Shown piece after piece: positions 6,223 to 14,943 of a stretch of DNA of 32,860 bases. The translations under genes and the position numbers were made by a program. Under the pieces are notes generated by a model. That model worked only from the letters and a program-made list of their open reading frames with translations, searched no databases and was not told the origin of the DNA. Source of the stretch: Bacteroidota bacterium (GTDB taxonomy: Bacteria > Bacteroidota > Bacteroidia > Chitinophagales > Chitinophagaceae); the NCBI GenBank assembly GCA_947476825.1, contig CANJRV010000027.1, positions 1 to 32,860 on the forward strand. The letters are read 5' to 3'. Positions within the stretch are counted from its first letter, which is position 1. Every line of letters starts with the position of its first letter.

Positions 6223-8463
6223 ATGAAAAGAAGCATCAAGTTTTTATGGTTGGGTTTAATCATCTGTGTCCTTGGATTCAATATATTTATTTGGATGATC
6301 AATGAGGGATGGTTAGGCTATATGCCAAGAATGAAGGAATTAGAAAACCCTCAATCTGCAACTGCTTCTGAAATTTATTCTGGTAATGGAAATTTAATTG
6401 GCAAACTGTATTTAGAAAATAGGGATCCTTGCAAATTCAGTGAAATATCAACTTATGTATTTAATGCCTTGGTAGCAACAGAGGATGAACGATTTTACAA
6501 ACACAGTGGTATTGATGCAGAGGCTATAGGTAGAGCGGTTTTTGGGGTATTAACCTTGAATCCAAAAGGAGGTGCAAGTACAATAACACAACAACTTGCC
6601 AAACATTTATTAGATCAAGAATCTAGGTCTAAATTTTTTTTAGGGAAGTTATTGGAAAAATTAAAAGAACAAATTGTAGCGGTGAAATTGGAAAAGAATT
6701 TAACCAAACAAGAAATATTAACCCTTTACTTAAATACTGTTCCTTGGGGTTATAATGCTTATGGCATTAAGAGTGCGTCCAAAACTTATTTTAGTAAAAA
6801 ACCAATTGACTTAAAAATTGAAGAAGCAGCATTATTAATAGGAATGCTAAAGGGCTCTTCATTGTACAATCCATTGCGACATGTAGAACGAACAAGAGAT
6901 AGACGTAACACGGTTTTAGATCAAATGGTAAAAAATGCAAAAATAGATGGTGACGAAGCCGAACGTTTGAAAGAACTTCCAATCACTTTAGATTTTTCGC
7001 CAGAAAGTAATTTACAACATGAAGGTGTAGCACCTTATTTCAGGCAAGTAGTAGAACAAGATGTGAAAGTTTGGTGCAAGAAAAATGGCTTGAATATTTA
7101 TAAGGATGGCTTGAAAATTTATACTACCATCGATACCATTTTACAACGATATGCGGATGAAGCCGTACAAAAAAATATGTATGGTAAAACACGATTTGCG
7201 AATGCACAATTGTGGAATGAACATATGCCAACGCTTATGCGTGCCATCAAAGAAACAGATCGCTATAAAGGTTTAGTAGATGAAGGAAAGAGTGAGAAAG
7301 AGATCATGTCTATTTTTAATACCAAGACAAAAATGAAAGTTTTTTCATGGAATAATAAGCGGGAAAAAGACACTATTATTTCGCCTTTGGATAGTATTAA
7401 GTATATGAAAGGTTTTGTGCAAACTGGCTTCGTAGTGATGGATCCAGCTACAGGTGAAGTGAAGGCTTGGGTAGGTGGTATTGATCATAAATATTTTCAA
7501 TTTGATCACTGCAATATCAATACAAAACGACAAGTTGGTTCAACCATCAAACCATTATTATATTGCTTGGCTGTAGATAATGGCTATTCGCCATGTCAAT
7601 CCATAAGCTTGAATCCAGTGTATTTTCCTGGCTCTGGTTTATATGGTCCGGATAAAAGTAGAGGAGCAATGCAGATGAAAATTGCATTGGCAAAATCAAA
7701 AAATAATGCAACAGTAAATATTTTAAAATTAGTCGGCATAGACCATTTTGTAAAATTTCTTAAAACACTTGGTGTGGAAAGTAAAATCAATTCTTTCCCT
7801 TCCGTGTGTTTAGGTGCTGATGATATTTCCATTATTGAAATGTTGCGTGCTTATACCATGTTTCCAAATTATGGCATCAATACAAAGCCCATTTATATCA
7901 CTCGCATTGAAGATAGAAATGGCAACTTATTAGAAAATTTTGTACCAGAAAGAAATGAAGTGATTAATGAAATAACGGCGTACAAAATGATTCGTATGAT
8001 GATGGGAACCGTATTGATTGGGACTGCAAAACGATTGAAACCCGTATGGGGAATCACTGGTGAATGCGCTGGTAAAACAGGTACTACCAATAGTGAGGCC
8101 GATGCTTGGTTTATAGGTTATACACCACAATTATTAGCAGGTGCATGGGTTGGTTGCGATGATCGATTTATTGGTACAGGTTTAGGTGAAGGCGCTCGAG
8201 CAGCCATGCCAACTTGGGGTGAATTTTTTAAATCATTACAAGCGGATCCAAGATTGGGTTATTCTAAAATTGATGTATTTGAAAAACCAGTTTCTATGGA
8301 AGGTATGGATGAATGCGATGCCTCTGATGAAATAAGTTTGAAGAGAGCTGCAGCCATCATGAATGTTTCTCGAAGTGATAAACAAGTTGAAGATGATGAA
8401 CCAAAGGAGGAAAATCATTTTGACAATGGCGATAAAGGAACAGAAAAAGAAGATTATAAATAA
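6223..8463 (+). CDS. mrcA: Class A penicillin-binding protein 1A (bifunctional peptidoglycan glycosyltransferase/transpeptidase)
   Basis: A 746-residue protein that polymerises lipid II and cross-links the stem peptides. An N-terminal membrane anchor (about 7-27) is followed by the GT51 domain: EDERFYKHSGID (catalytic Glu87), GGASTITQQLAKHLL (117-130), the EKLKEQIVAVKLE helix and AALLIGMLKGSSLYNP. The transpeptidase domain has the acylation motif STIK (Ser440, Lys443), SKN (492-494) and KTG (618-620). The C-terminal tail is acidic and low in complexity. Length is normal for PBP1A. Its start codon is the last of a series of identical start regions in the 90-bp repeat array, which suggests unusual translational or copy-number-dependent control. 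It probably forms an operon with the following DUF3108 gene. Confidence 0.95.
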   Translation: MKRSIKFLWLGLIICVLGFNIFIWMINEGWLGYMPRMKELENPQSATASEIYSGNGNLIGKLYLENRDPCKFSEISTYVFNALVATEDERFYKHSGIDAEAIGRAVFGVLTLNPKGGASTITQQLAKHLLDQESRSKFFLGKLLEKLKEQIVAVKLEKNLTKQEILTLYLNTVPWGYNAYGIKSASKTYFSKKPIDLKIEEAALLIGMLKGSSLYNPLRHVERTRDRRNTVLDQMVKNAKIDGDEAERLKELPITLDFSPESNLQHEGVAPYFRQVVEQDVKVWCKKNGLNIYKDGLKIYTTIDTILQRYADEAVQKNMYGKTRFANAQLWNEHMPTLMRAIKETDRYKGLVDEGKSEKEIMSIFNTKTKMKVFSWNNKREKDTIISPLDSIKYMKGFVQTGFVVMDPATGEVKAWVGGIDHKYFQFDHCNINTKRQVGSTIKPLLYCLAVDNGYSPCQSISLNPVYFPGSGLYGPDKSRGAMQMKIALAKSKNNATVNILKLVGIDHFVKFLKTLGVESKINSFPSVCLGADDISIIEMLRAYTMFPNYGINTKPIYITRIEDRNGNLLENFVPERNEVINEITAYKMIRMMMGTVLIGTAKRLKPVWGITGECAGKTGTTNSEADAWFIGYTPQLLAGAWVGCDDRFIGTGLGEGARAAMPTWGEFFKSLQADPRLGYSKIDVFEKPVSMEGMDECDASDEISLKRAAAIMNVSRSDKQVEDDEPKEENHFDNGDKGTEKEDYK

Positions 8464-8486
8464 GCATGCATCTTACTATTCATGCG

Positions 8487-9239
8487 ATGAAAATTAGTGT
8501 TTGCTTTTTACTCTGTTTATTACAAATGCAAAACGTTTTTTGTCAAACCAATGTAGCGTTTTGTGGCATAAAAAATAAAACTACATTTTCAGGAGAGGTA
8601 TTAAATTATAAGGTCTATTATACATTAGCAGGTGCCTATTTTCGTGCTGGTGAAGCTACATTTAGCAATACATTATCTGTATTAAATCATCAACCTGTTT
8701 ATCACGTTATTGGCTCTGGTAAGACTTTTAAGAACTATGATTGGTTTTTTAAAGTGAGGGATATTTATGAAAGTTATTTAGATACAGCCACAATGTTGCC
8801 ACTTAAATTTACACGTAATGTAAGTGAAGGCAAAAATAGAATCTATAACAATGTGCAATTTAACCAGAAGCAAGGCACTGCATTATCTACGAATGGATTG
8901 TTTGAAATACCACCTTGCATACAAGATGTATTATCGGCAATTTATTATGCTAGAAATATTGATTTTAATACCTACAAAATTGGAGACAAAATACCACTCA
9001 CCCTTTTTTTAGATGATGAAGTTCATCCCATTTATATTCGTTATTTGGGCAAACAAAAATTGTCAACTTCCAGTGGCGTTTACAATGTCATTAAATTTAG
9101 ACCAATGTTAATAGAAGGCACTTTATTTAAAGGTGGCGAAAAAATGACGGTCTATGTTACGGATGATGAAAGGAAAATTCCTATCCTGATTGAAACACCA
9201 ATTTTGGTTGGAAGTGTGAAAGTGTATTGGGTGAAGTAG
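8487..9239 (+). CDS. DUF3108-like exported protein
   Basis: A 250-residue protein with a signal peptide (MKISVCFLLCLLQMQNVFCQ). It then has the pattern of DUF3108 periplasmic proteins: FSGEVLNYKVYYTLAGAYFRAGEATFS at the start of the mature chain, a YHVIGSGKTF segment, a YESYLDTATMLPLKFTRNVSEG segment and a C-terminal IPILIETPILVGSVKVYW. The family has a beta-rich fold and no established function. It lies 23 bases after the PBP1A gene, so co-expression is likely. An in-frame ATG at 8466 would add seven residues in front of an otherwise ideal signal peptide, so 8487 is preferred though not certain. Confidence 0.8.
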   Translation: MKISVCFLLCLLQMQNVFCQTNVAFCGIKNKTTFSGEVLNYKVYYTLAGAYFRAGEATFSNTLSVLNHQPVYHVIGSGKTFKNYDWFFKVRDIYESYLDTATMLPLKFTRNVSEGKNRIYNNVQFNQKQGTALSTNGLFEIPPCIQDVLSAIYYARNIDFNTYKIGDKIPLTLFLDDEVHPIYIRYLGKQKLSTSSGVYNVIKFRPMLIEGTLFKGGEKMTVYVTDDERKIPILIETPILVGSVKVYWVK

Positions 9240-9265
9240 TGTTATTGTCGCGCGTTTCAATGGTG

Positions 9266-9604
9266 TTAGAGTTCCTCTGCTATTTCAATTTGTTGTATAT
9301 CGTTATCTTCTATTCTATATGTGATCCTAACCTTCAATCCATCTCGTAGCACATTGTTGTATGTTTTACTAAATGTATTAAAACGCCCTAACAAGTAGTC
9401 GTTGTATTGAAAAGTAACTGCATCAACTTGAAAGCTTTCAGATGTAACATTTGTATATCTCTTGTGTTCTATTGTTCTATTGAAGTTTGTAATTACACCT
9501 TCCACTTTTCCAGCTTGTGTTGATGCTAAAATTGTCTTTATTCTTTGGTCTGTGTCATCAATTGTAAAGAATGTTAAGTAAAGATAAAGTGACAATGATA
9601 ACAT
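9266..9604 (-). CDS. C-terminal part of a small membrane protein of unknown function
   Basis: From the only usable ATG (9604) the protein has 112 residues: a short hydrophobic stretch, then a soluble beta-rich domain (VEGVITNFNRT, ESFQVDAVTFQYNDYLLGRFN, LRDGLKVRITY, IQQIEI). This domain resembles uncharacterised Bacteroidota proteins with an N-terminal membrane region. Starting at 9604 would cut a transmembrane helix in half, because the same frame continues upstream and supplies the other half plus a further helix. The gene is therefore probably longer, with its start damaged. It is convergent with the DUF3108 gene. Confidence 0.5.
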   Translation of the reverse strand: MLSLSLYLYLTFFTIDDTDQRIKTILASTQAGKVEGVITNFNRTIEHKRYTNVTSESFQVDAVTFQYNDYLLGRFNTFSKTYNNVLRDGLKVRITYRIEDNDIQQIEIAEEL

Positions 9605-9787
9605 GGAAAAAATTCCAGCAGACCATAACAGAATTGTTTTTTCATAATTGTCGTCTGCCTTTTTAAATATTTTAGTTAGAATCCAAACAATTGTAGCCGT
9701 AATAAAAACAAATAAACGAACTTCATACGATTTTATAGAATTCGTTGGTGCATCTATATTGACCAGTAAATTTTGTAATTCATTTTT
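9605..9787 (-). other. Upstream in-frame extension of the small membrane protein, lacking a start codon
   Basis: The frame of the preceding feature stays open to a TAA at 9788-9790 without any ATG, GTG or TTG. Its conceptual translation is protein-like: ELQNLLVNIDAPTNS, then a helix (VRLFVFITATIVWILTKIF), a KKADDNYEK loop and the first half of a second helix. An ATG at 9781-9783 stands immediately before but one base out of frame (ATGAATTA). One extra G would give ATG GAA TTA and a protein of about 172 residues. Either the gene is recently broken or the sequence has a one-base error. Confidence 0.5.
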
Positions 9788-9852
9788 TTAAGTTAAGATT
9801 CGTTTGCGCTCACTCTTCTAATTGGCAGTAACTTTTAATTATAGATACAGCT

Positions 9853-11193
9853 TTATATTATTTGCTTCGCCTTCAATTCTAAATACGTATTCACTACCGA
9901 AATACTGAGCTTTTGAGGTGCCGTATAAATAACCAAAATGCCATTTTTTTGTAGCTCTTTTACGATCATTTTCTTTTCATATAAAAATTTGTCTGCTATG
10001 GTTTTTACATAAATATCTTCTAACTGATTTCCTCTTTTTTCATGTAAACTACTGACCTCTGTATTTTCAAAAAAGATAATACAAAGAAGATGTTTTTGGT
10101 TGAGGGCTCTGAGGTAAGGCAATTGTCGTTCAAAGCCTGTATAGGTTTCAAAGTTGGTAAAAAATAAAAGCAAACTTCGCTGTCCAGCTCGCTTTAACAA
10201 AACTTGATGTACATCGGCAATATTGCTTTCTTTAAATTGTGTTTGCTGTTTATAGAGTGTTTCTAAAATCGCATTAAATTGCTTTTTGGATTTCGAAGGC
10301 TTTAGAAAGTCATTTATTTTTTCATTGAAAGTGAGTAGCCCAATTTTGTCTTCTTTTTGCAATGCCACATACGAAAACATCAAAGCGGCATTGATAGAAT
10401 AGTCTAATAAGGTAAGGTTGTCGAAAGGCATTTTCATTAATCTGCCCATGTCTACAATGCAAAATATCTGTTGCGATTTTTCGTCCATGAAAGCGTTGAC
10501 CATCAATTCATTTTTTCGTGCACTTGCTTTCCAATTGATGGTGCGTGCATCATCGCCGCGAGTATATTCTTTCACATGATCAAACTCTGTACTCATTCCT
10601 CTTCGATAACGAATTCGTCCGCCAGATTGCGCTTGTGGATTGGGTATAGAGCGAATTTGAAATTTACGAAGTTGTAAAAAAGATGGATATACGCTTACTG
10701 TTTGCTCATGCATGGCGGTAAATCTTTTTTGAACCAATTGCAAACGGGAAGAAATATAGGTTTGAATATTTCCAAATAAATATACTCCTCTTTGTGTTGG
10801 CTTTACATGATAATGCAATTCATTTTTAGACAAAGCCGATAGGCTTTTGTGGATAGCAAAATCTCTTTTTTGAAAATGCATGGGAAGCTCATCAATGATC
10901 ATGCTTTGCAAGGGAATATTATACGTGCTTTGGATGATTAGTTGTATTTTATTGTCATCGCCATTACTCAGTAAATCTGGTACCACACGATGCAAGTGTA
11001 GTTTGCTATTTGTAAAAAAAAGTAAGGCATAATCTACCAAACTTAATATCAATAAGAATACAAAAGCTGCTTTTGTAAAGATGAACAAGAGTGGTAAAAA
11101 ATAGGAAAATAAAAATAGAATAACCAGAGCACCCCAAGACAAGAAAAAACGTTGGGTGAAAAATAAATCGCCTAAGAAATGTGTTTTTTTCAT
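9853..11193 (-). CDS. DUF58-domain protein
   Basis: A 446-residue protein. Two membrane helices lie at about 17-60. An extracytoplasmic-type beta region follows, then the DUF58 signature EFDHVKEYTRGDDARTINWKASAR (203-226) and a von Willebrand factor A-like C-terminal half starting IFCIVDMGRLM. The MIDAS serines are replaced (DMGR), so metal binding is doubtful. DUF58 proteins usually sit beside a MoxR AAA+ ATPase and VWA proteins of the Bat type; none is seen here. It is last in a minus-strand run (PASTA, T9SS protein, rhodanese, PspC, DUF58) and lies 42 bases after the PspC gene. Confidence 0.88.
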   Translation of the reverse strand: MKKTHFLGDLFFTQRFFLSWGALVILFLFSYFLPLLFIFTKAAFVFLLILSLVDYALLFFTNSKLHLHRVVPDLLSNGDDNKIQLIIQSTYNIPLQSMIIDELPMHFQKRDFAIHKSLSALSKNELHYHVKPTQRGVYLFGNIQTYISSRLQLVQKRFTAMHEQTVSVYPSFLQLRKFQIRSIPNPQAQSGGRIRYRRGMSTEFDHVKEYTRGDDARTINWKASARKNELMVNAFMDEKSQQIFCIVDMGRLMKMPFDNLTLLDYSINAALMFSYVALQKEDKIGLLTFNEKINDFLKPSKSKKQFNAILETLYKQQTQFKESNIADVHQVLLKRAGQRSLLLFFTNFETYTGFERQLPYLRALNQKHLLCIIFFENTEVSSLHEKRGNQLEDIYVKTIADKFLYEKKMIVKELQKNGILVIYTAPQKLSISVVNTYLELKAKQII

Positions 11194-11235
11194 TTCTTAT
11201 TGAATTTGTTTATATAGAAAAATAATGTGCATTTG

Positions 11236-11457
11236 CTAAAACCAGCGCAAAGGGTTTCGCTTTGCTGAGAGAATATAATTTTTAATATTCATCCAAAAAG
11301 CGACAATGAAATAGAGTATAACAGGTGATCCAAACGTAAGGAAGGAAATATAAATAAACCAAAGTCGAATGCGTGAAATTGAAATATTTAATTTCTCACC
11401 CAAATGAGTGCAGACGCCAAATATTTTCCATTCTAAGAAATTCCGAAAATTACGCAT
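11236..11457 (-). CDS. PspC-domain small membrane protein
   Basis: A 73-residue protein. It begins MRNFRNFLEWKIFGVCTHLGEKLNISISRIRLWF, which follows the PspC pattern (FGVCxxLGexxxIsxxxvRlxF), and continues with a hydrophobic helix and a basic tail. In Proteobacteria PspC senses membrane stress with PspB and PspA; stand-alone PspC proteins are common in Bacteroidota with unknown partners. The ATG at 11457 is chosen because TACATTTG ends 4 bases upstream and an upstream in-frame start would precede that box. Confidence 0.8.
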   Translation of the reverse strand: MRNFRNFLEWKIFGVCTHLGEKLNISISRIRLWFIYISFLTFGSPVILYFIVAFWMNIKNYILSAKRNPLRWF

Positions 11458-11461
11458 AACA

Positions 11462-11469
11462 CAAATGTA
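11462..11469 (-). promoter_or_regulatory. Putative -7 box (TACATTTG) for the PspC gene
   Basis: On the minus strand the sequence reads TACATTTG, TGTT, then ATG. It is a perfect TAnnTTTG match 4 bases from the start codon. If used, PspC and DUF58 have their own transcript inside the larger gene run. Confidence 0.35.
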
Positions 11470-11517
11470 ATTTTTTTTAGCTAAAAAAATATACATTAAG
11501 ATTCATTTCCAATAAAA

Positions 11518-11823
11518 TTAATTCTGTAATTCCACCCAAGCAAGTATGCCACCGCTTAGGTTTTTGGTATTGGTAAAACCCATTTGCTCTAATACCAAAC
11601 ATGCAGTGAGACTACGTTTGCCACTTCTACAATGTACTATTACCTCTTTGTCTTTCCAATCTTCAATCGCATCTATTTGACCATTTATAACTTGACCCAA
11701 TGGAATCAATAAAGCACCCATATTGGATTCTTTGTATTCATCTGGTTCACGTACATCTAGTATATATAATTCTTCACCAGATTCTTTTCGTTTTTTTAAT
11801 TCTTCTACGCTTATGTTTTGCAT
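11518..11823 (-). CDS. Single-domain rhodanese-like sulfurtransferase
   Basis: A 101-residue cytoplasmic protein made of one rhodanese domain: ISVEELKKRKESG, ILDVREPDEY, and the active-site loop CRSGKRS with Cys65 as the persulfide-carrying residue. It ends LSGGILAWVE. The six-residue loop after Cys is the length of GlpE/thiosulfate sulfurtransferases, not of Cdc25-type phosphatases. Its ATG lies 3 bases after the stop of the T9SS protein gene, so the two are probably cotranscribed. The physiological sulfur acceptor is unknown. Confidence 0.9.
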   Translation of the reverse strand: MQNISVEELKKRKESGEELYILDVREPDEYKESNMGALLIPLGQVINGQIDAIEDWKDKEVIVHCRSGKRSLTACLVLEQMGFTNTKNLSGGILAWVELQN

Positions 11824-11826
11824 GCC

Positions 11827-13668
11827 TTATTGTTTGTAAATCTTATTGTAATAGGTATTTCCATGAAGGTCGGTGCTCCGAAGGATATATAAACCGCTTG
11901 GTATATTTTCCAGATTGATTTTATTTTCTGTAGGAATATATTTTTTGATGAATGCACCACTTGTGGCAAATAGACTACATTCTACTATGGTATTTTTGCT
12001 TTTTATCCATAATGAATTTGCTACAGGATTAGGATATACTTGCAGTGTTGCGTTATTTGTAGTCGCTGTAATATCATTAGTAGCTGTTGGTGTAAACGAC
12101 TGACCAACTATAGGTCGCATCATCACACTGCCTGCTGTAATGGATGCAAGCCAAGTACCATCTACATTATAATATAAATGTTGGCTATTGGTATTTGTGT
12201 TCACATCTAATCCATAATACAAACTATCACTTCCAAAGTTCGCTGGCTGTGTAATTCCCATATAGTAAGTTCCTGCTTGTAAGAATACAGGATTTAATAA
12301 TGCATAAGTCGAAAAACCATTGATGGTATTATCATATTGCACTTGTAATAAATCTTCTTGTTGAATGATGGAATCTGTGGATCCAATGCCTCCGGAAAGC
12401 GATTTATATAATACAATAGAAAAATATTTTCCTGCAGCAGTTGGTACTTGTGCGCCAAAATGGATCATTAATCCACGTATAGTATCTGCTTCATTCAAGG
12501 TAAAGGATAATGCAGTTTTGGAAGGATAATTAAAAGCAGGCAACAGGAAATACGATTTCTCAGCGCTACCATCATCATACGCAAAGTAATTATCGAATAC
12601 CGCATCTCTGACCAAGGTATCATTCTGTCTTCTATCTGTTCCATTGACTGGCGCATAGAAATAAGTATTGCGAATGACGATTTTACTTTTATTAGTTGGG
12701 GCTGTATACGCGATATTATAAGTAGGAATGGATTGATTGATGGAAGACTTTGCAACTATTGCTGTACTTGGCAAACTTGCATTTGAAATTGACGTAGATG
12801 AAATAAGCTCAGTGGCAGTATGCATCGTGGTTACAGACTCTGCAATTGGATATAAATTCCGAATGGTAAAATCTTGTGTAAGCGACTTTTCATTTGCTTG
12901 ATTGGCGATAAAATGACGATACGGCATAGAGGAATATGGACTTAAAATAGAGGTTGGTTCTGTGGTAAATGCAACATCATTCATGATGCTATCTGCAAGA
13001 TTACGATTGACATCTATTTTGATATAATCTAAATTCCACACATCATCATTTAGGTTTAATGAAGCAATATTTACAAATCGAAATTGAAAACCGGCATGTA
13101 AATATTGCGCATCCGTAATTGGTAATAATTGGATTTTAAATACTTGTAAACCTGTACCTCTGGTTTGCCAAACACGAACCCAATCATTATTATTATTTTT
13201 GAAATAAAGGAATAAGCTATCATTCATTTCTGGCGCAAAACCAAGACCTTGTGCTTGATAAAAAAAACTAAAATAAATATTATTTGCAGCTGTGTAACTA
13301 GATAAATCAATCGGCTTAGAAGTGAGGCTATCTGCAAGTCCGGACGAATATTGATATGGATAATACGGTCTTCCTTTTGCATTTAATCCATCCAATGTGG
13401 CCACACCTCGTGTAATCGGAAAGGAACCCATTGTATTGTTGATATATGCCAGACTATCTTCCCAAAGATTCGGATTTGGATAAGGACCATCGTAGGAAAA
13501 ATCATCGATGAAAGGTAATACCGCTCTTGTTTTGTGTGTGTTGAATTGTTGAATCGTTGTATGTTGCAAAACTGGATTGAATCGCAAGGGTGCTACAACT
13601 TCCTGTGCATGTATCCAATGGCTTGTACAAACAAGTAACATGGATAATATGTAAATTACTTTTTTCAA
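11827..13668 (-). CDS. Secreted protein with type IX secretion (por) C-terminal sorting domain
   Basis: A 613-residue protein with a signal peptide (MKKVIYILSMLLVCTSHWIHAQ). A long beta-rich body follows, with jelly-roll-like and repeated aromatic/Asn segments (FIDDFSYDGPYPNPNLWED near the start). The last 75 or so residues form the T9SS type A sorting domain: LQVYPNPVANSLWI, then IVECSLFATSGAFIKKY, ending NIPSGLYILRSTDLHGNTYYNKIYKQ. The protein should cross the outer membrane by the por system and be released or anchored to A-LPS. Its own activity is not recognisable. The start is TTG, directly after the stop of the PASTA gene (TAA then TTG AAA AAA), so translation is probably coupled. Confidence 0.88.
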   Translation of the reverse strand: MKKVIYILSMLLVCTSHWIHAQEVVAPLRFNPVLQHTTIQQFNTHKTRAVLPFIDDFSYDGPYPNPNLWEDSLAYINNTMGSFPITRGVATLDGLNAKGRPYYPYQYSSGLADSLTSKPIDLSSYTAANNIYFSFFYQAQGLGFAPEMNDSLFLYFKNNNNDWVRVWQTRGTGLQVFKIQLLPITDAQYLHAGFQFRFVNIASLNLNDDVWNLDYIKIDVNRNLADSIMNDVAFTTEPTSILSPYSSMPYRHFIANQANEKSLTQDFTIRNLYPIAESVTTMHTATELISSTSISNASLPSTAIVAKSSINQSIPTYNIAYTAPTNKSKIVIRNTYFYAPVNGTDRRQNDTLVRDAVFDNYFAYDDGSAEKSYFLLPAFNYPSKTALSFTLNEADTIRGLMIHFGAQVPTAAGKYFSIVLYKSLSGGIGSTDSIIQQEDLLQVQYDNTINGFSTYALLNPVFLQAGTYYMGITQPANFGSDSLYYGLDVNTNTNSQHLYYNVDGTWLASITAGSVMMRPIVGQSFTPTATNDITATTNNATLQVYPNPVANSLWIKSKNTIVECSLFATSGAFIKKYIPTENKINLENIPSGLYILRSTDLHGNTYYNKIYKQ

Positions 13669-14745
13669 TTATTCGTATTCATTTTTAATATTGTCGTCCG
13701 ATTTTTTAATTTTCGTATCGACTTTTACTGGTGTAGTAGATTTTGATTTTGGATTGCCTATAACGTTAGAGTCCTTGGGTTTATTGCTTTTATCCGCGCC
13801 TCTCGGTGTTGAATTTAAAGGGGTTTGTTTATTCACTTGTGGGATATGCATACCAGGGATTTTGTTCTTCGTTTTTAATGAATCTGGAATGTTATGTCGT
13901 GTTGGTAATTTGGCAGAATCCGCAACTAAAACATCGGTGGAATCATCCCCTAATAATTTATGAGAGCCAGATCTATTTTTATCTAATAATTCTTGTGAAG
14001 GCGATTGCATAATTCTCAAATCAATCATGTCGCCGGATAGAATGGTATTCTTGAAATCCAGTTCATTGTATTCTTCTGGGGTTTGCATATAGACTACAGC
14101 ATTTGCTGAATCGGTGATAGCGCCATCCCAAATAATATTGGAAGTAAGACCCAAAGATTCGATTATTGTTTTCGCCTCATAAAATGTTTTACCAATCAAG
14201 TTAGGCACATCTTGCATATCTGACAATCCTTCTCCAATCACCAAGTCAATTTTAGCACCAAATGGAATGGCAGTACCTATCGGAATTTTTTTTCCTTTAT
14301 ACCATTGCTCCAAAACCGCACCAGCAGCCACATCTGGTCTGTAATTGGTATCACCCATTTGCAAACGATAGCTTTGCATGGTAAGCAATGCATTTCGAAA
14401 AGAGAGGTTCACCAAATTAGGCATGTTGGTAGTTGGGACAGATTTTTTATTAACGGTTAAAAAAATAGTACGTCCTATTTTTACTGTTGCGCCTGCTTCT
14501 GGTTCTTGAAATAAAATTTCTAAAGGTTTTTTTTGTGCTTGATAGGTAGAGTCAATTTCAATTCTGAATCCTTCGTCTTCCAGAAGACTGATTGCATCTT
14601 TCATTTTTTTTCCAGTTAATGCAGGCACTTTAGTTTCTTGTCCGTGATTTGTAAGCCAGTTTAATGAATTAAAAAACAAAAAAAGCAAGGCAATAACCAC
14701 GAGGAATATCAAAAATAGATGGAAGAGAAATGAATTTTTCAGCAC
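13669..14745 (-). CDS. Membrane-anchored PASTA-domain protein
   Basis: A 358-residue protein with one N-terminal transmembrane helix (about 7-30) and three PASTA domains: about 37-100 (KVPALTGKKMKDAISLLEDEGF), 104-172 (TTNMPNLVNLSFRNALLTMQS) and 177-247 (MQDVPNLIGKTFYEAKTIIESLGL). A low-complexity Lys/Asn/Ser/Thr/Pro-rich tail follows. PASTA domains bind peptidoglycan fragments or beta-lactams in kinases and PBPs, but no kinase domain is present. In Bacteroidota a similar protein often lies next to rluD and ddl; here rluD is 9 kb away. The start is GTG. It is first in a minus-strand gene run. Confidence 0.88.
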   Translation of the reverse strand: MLKNSFLFHLFLIFLVVIALLFLFFNSLNWLTNHGQETKVPALTGKKMKDAISLLEDEGFRIEIDSTYQAQKKPLEILFQEPEAGATVKIGRTIFLTVNKKSVPTTNMPNLVNLSFRNALLTMQSYRLQMGDTNYRPDVAAGAVLEQWYKGKKIPIGTAIPFGAKIDLVIGEGLSDMQDVPNLIGKTFYEAKTIIESLGLTSNIIWDGAITDSANAVVYMQTPEEYNELDFKNTILSGDMIDLRIMQSPSQELLDKNRSGSHKLLGDDSTDVLVADSAKLPTRHNIPDSLKTKNKIPGMHIPQVNKQTPLNSTPRGADKSNKPKDSNVIGNPKSKSTTPVKVDTKIKKSDDNIKNEYE

Positions 14746-14895
14746 TTGTAGAAATTTCTATCGGGTAAAAATAGGGTTTTTGTAGTTGTATTCTGTTGCA
14801 AAGATGTAAAAATAATAAGGAAAAGTTTCCATTCGTTAGACCTTAGATAGTGTCAAATATTTTTCAATTAAAAAATACACTTCCATATAAAATAA

Positions 14896-14919
14896 AATGG
14901 GCACCATGTGGCGCCCATT
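14896..14919 (-). terminator. Probable intrinsic terminator of the lipoprotein gene
   Basis: AATGGGC and GCCCATT form a 7-bp stem. Read on the minus strand it lies 24 bases after the lipoprotein stop and is followed by TTTATTTTATATGG. It separates that gene from the PASTA gene run. Confidence 0.6.
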
Positions 14920-14943
14920 CTTTTCTACATCCATTTATCAAAT

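Noticed and set aside
5739-6302. Long minus-strand open frames (187 and 136 codons) through the 90-bp array with repeated LFICSYLFFFICHMEFGYYH-type segments
   Set aside because: They are open because the repeat length is a multiple of three and the unit lacks stops in those frames. They run antisense to the PBP1A leader and overlap its 5' end, and no start signal precedes them.
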